This document shows, piece after piece, positions 5,131 to 6,953 of a stretch of DNA of 6,953 bases. The translations under genes were made by a program, and so were the position numbers. Below the pieces are notes generated by a model, which searched no databases, was not told the origin of the DNA, and saw only the letters and a program-made list of their open reading frames with translations. Source of the stretch: Bacteroidales bacterium (GTDB lineage Bacteria; Bacteroidota; Bacteroidia; Bacteroidales; S143-33); the NCBI GenBank assembly GCA_027083655.1, contig JALWNS010000119.1, positions 1 to 6,953 of the forward strand, read 5' to 3'. How positions within the stretch are numbered: the first letter of the stretch is position 1; every line of letters begins with the position of its first letter.

Positions 5131-6953
5131 TTATCTAACTATTAATAATTTGCGCACACATTTATCTCGACCTAGTTCATCGGTGCAAATTATGAGATAG
5201 ACGCCTGAATGGGGTTTTGAACCATCAAGGGAGAGGCCATTCCACACAGCTGTGCCGCCATTGGAGCGTGTTTCAAATAATAGATTACCCTGAAGGTCCG
5301 TGATTTTTACTAAGGTATTTTGTTTCAAACCTGTTATAGTAATAGGTCCATCGTAATACGGTCTTACAGGGTTTGGGAAGACCCTTGCACTTGCAAAGTC
5401 ATCCTTGCTTTGTGAGGCATCATTACGAAATGCAATAACACCCTGGTCTGTGATGAAGTATACAACGCCTGTCTGCGAATGGTATTCTATATCGTAGATA
5501 GCATCTGTGGGGATGGTCCCATTATTAACATTATAATGCCCCTCTTCTGACAAGCAATCAGGACTTAGGAGAACAATCCCGAAATAAGACATACCTACCC
5601 ATTTACGGTTGCCATCATCGACAACAATACTGGAACAATTGGCATTATCCAAAAGATAGGCATAAATAGTTGTATCGTTAAGTGTAACTTGTACCAGTGG
5701 TCTGATAGCTTTAAAATCAGGGGAATTAAAGTCTTGCACAGTCAAGTATCCTAAACCATCGCTAGTAGCAAACCATAACGTACCATCCTTGTCTTCGACA
5801 ATGTCATTTATTGAGCTTCCTATACGCTGTGATGGGTAAAATACCCTAGCCTCGTGTGTGGAGAGGTTAATAGCCATAAGTCCGGAACTTTTGACAGGTG
5901 CATAAAGATAGCCTTGTGATGTTAGTATAAAACTTGAGAATGTTTTGCCTACACCTACAGCCGAAGCTTCTACTTCTTGCCATGTTCCGTCAGGATTTAG
6001 GATAATGACAGGGTAGGTATTCGAATTATACAAAATCCACAGTCGACCTTGCTGGTCATATTGTAAATACGTAATTTTAATGTTGTTATTATTGGCTGAG
6101 AGTGGTGAGTTTTGGCCAGAGTAGATCTTGACTATCTGTCGATCCTGTATTTCCACAAGTCCGGTACTATCGCTAGAAACGAACCAGTGTTCAGGGTCTT
6201 GAGGATCTACCGCAATAGCGAGAATTTGATTGATAGAGTTTGAAGTAAAATATTCTATATCTCCTTTTTCGTTGATTATGCTTATGACAGCATTGTAGCC
6301 ATATTCCCGGTCAATATCATCTGTTTTGTGAAGAACATAAACGTTTTGCCCTGTTGCTTTAATAGCGTTAATCTGGTCTGAGAATAAAGATGCAACACTG
6401 ATTTTTTGACCAAAATCCCGTATTAGTGAGTTATATCTGTCTGCAATATACAGAGAACCGTCTAACTCTGTTATGTCATTTGCATAAATCTTGTCACCGG
6501 AAAGGTAATTTTCATAGCTATTTAGCACATTACCATTAGCGTCAAGGATTAGAATTTTCTTACCAAGCAGGTATATTTTGCCGTCGATTATCCTCATTTT
6601 GTATTGATCAGGCTGATAGGTAATTTGTATAAACGAAGAGTCCAATACTTTGAAAACTGCACAAGATTGGTTCTGGTAAGTTAGTACATATAGCTCATTA
6701 TCCAGAAGACCAAGTTTTTGGCCATTGGATAGGTTAATTAGATGCCATTGGGTCAGAGGTCCAATTAAATCTTTTTCAATGTAATAGATACCTGTTGATG
6801 TAAGGGCGTAAATTTTGCCATCTTTGATTTTTATGTCCTTGACAGGTATGAATTTTTCGAGACTATCACGGAAATAAACCGTATTGTCGAAGTTAAGAGT
6901 GCTAAGGCTTATGGAAGATAAACCATAATTTGTTGCCAACCATAGCGTATTAT
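5131..6953 (-). CDS. porZ: PorZ-like type IX secretion attachment-complex protein, C-terminal part (runs off right edge)
   Basis: The frame is open to the window edge and gives about 606 residues. A TTG at 6937-6939 is not a start: it encodes the second leucine of NTLWLATNYGL, a propeller blade motif that continues upstream. Further blade motifs of the two-component-regulator-propeller kind recur, such as DGKIYALTSTGIYYI, GRLWILYN, DGTLWFATSDGLGYL, RKWVGMSYFGIVLL and GVVYFITDQGVIAF. The last 85 residues (5134-5388) form a T9SS type A sorting domain: VFPNPVRP, GPITITGL, TLVKITDLQGNL, NGGTAVWNG and SGVYLI. In Porphyromonas gingivalis PorZ is a surface protein of two beta-propellers plus such a domain, about 780 residues long, which takes part in attaching A-LPS to secreted cargo. 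The domain order and the VRP-x-Y-x-GPI-x-I-x-GL wording of the C-terminus favour PorZ over other propeller cargo. About 150-180 N-terminal residues, including the signal peptide, are missing here. It is the first visible gene of the cluster. Confidence 0.75.
   Translation of the reverse strand, partial: NTLWLATNYGLSSISLSTLNFDNTVYFRDSLEKFIPVKDIKIKDGKIYALTSTGIYYIEKDLIGPLTQWHLINLSNGQKLGLLDNELYVLTYQNQSCAVFKVLDSSFIQITYQPDQYKMRIIDGKIYLLGKKILILDANGNVLNSYENYLSGDKIYANDITELDGSLYIADRYNSLIRDFGQKISVASLFSDQINAIKATGQNVYVLHKTDDIDREYGYNAVISIINEKGDIEYFTSNSINQILAIAVDPQDPEHWFVSSDSTGLVEIQDRQIVKIYSGQNSPLSANNNNIKITYLQYDQQGRLWILYNSNTYPVIILNPDGTWQEVEASAVGVGKTFSSFILTSQGYLYAPVKSSGLMAINLSTHEARVFYPSQRIGSSINDIVEDKDGTLWFATSDGLGYLTVQDFNSPDFKAIRPLVQVTLNDTTIYAYLLDNANCSSIVVDDGNRKWVGMSYFGIVLLSPDCLSEEGHYNVNNGTIPTDAIYDIEYHSQTGVVYFITDQGVIAFRNDASQSKDDFASARVFPNPVRPYYDGPITITGLKQNTLVKITDLQGNLLFETRSNGGTAVWNGLSLDGSKPHSGVYLIICTDELGRDKCVRKLLIVR

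Overview
The window looks like ordinary chromosomal DNA of a Bacteroidota member. The signs are a C-terminal type IX secretion (T9SS) sorting domain on a propeller protein, A-rich leaders without Shine-Dalgarno sequences, candidate promoters of the Bacteroidota TTTG / TAnnTTTG type, and FolC and Mrp proteins of the Bacteroidota style. I cannot name a genus. I see no mobile element, tRNA, rRNA or CRISPR array. No gene-free stretch exceeds about 115 bases.

Layout: (1) Positions 1-274, minus strand, hold the N-terminal part of a GNAT acetyltransferase that runs off the left edge. (2) A 53-base divergent intergenic region follows. (3) folC (328-1644, plus) makes dihydrofolate and folylpolyglutamates. 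(4) A 95-base gap carries a weak hairpin and a good candidate promoter. (5) mrp (1740-2843, plus) encodes a P-loop iron-sulfur carrier/ParA-like ATPase whose usual CxxC pair is reduced to one cysteine. (6) A strong hairpin at 2852-2884 lies between convergent genes and probably terminates transcription from both sides. (7) The right half is a compact minus-strand cluster, read from right to left: a propeller protein with a T9SS sorting domain, very probably PorZ (5131 to beyond the right edge); a PBP4-type D-Ala-D-Ala carboxypeptidase, dacB (3692-5128); and a 245-residue secreted, cysteine-rich protein with propeller-like repeats (2958-3695). The spacings are 2 bases and a 4-base ATGA overlap, so the three genes are almost certainly one operon.

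The left half is housekeeping metabolism (folate, Fe-S cluster handling). The right half is an envelope cluster: a T9SS attachment-complex component, a peptidoglycan hydrolase and an unknown exported protein made from one message. The cluster invites the question whether the small protein works with PorZ or with the wall enzyme. I found no clear sign of a wholly new system. The most interesting items are this operon, the unknown 245-residue protein and the altered cysteine motif in Mrp.
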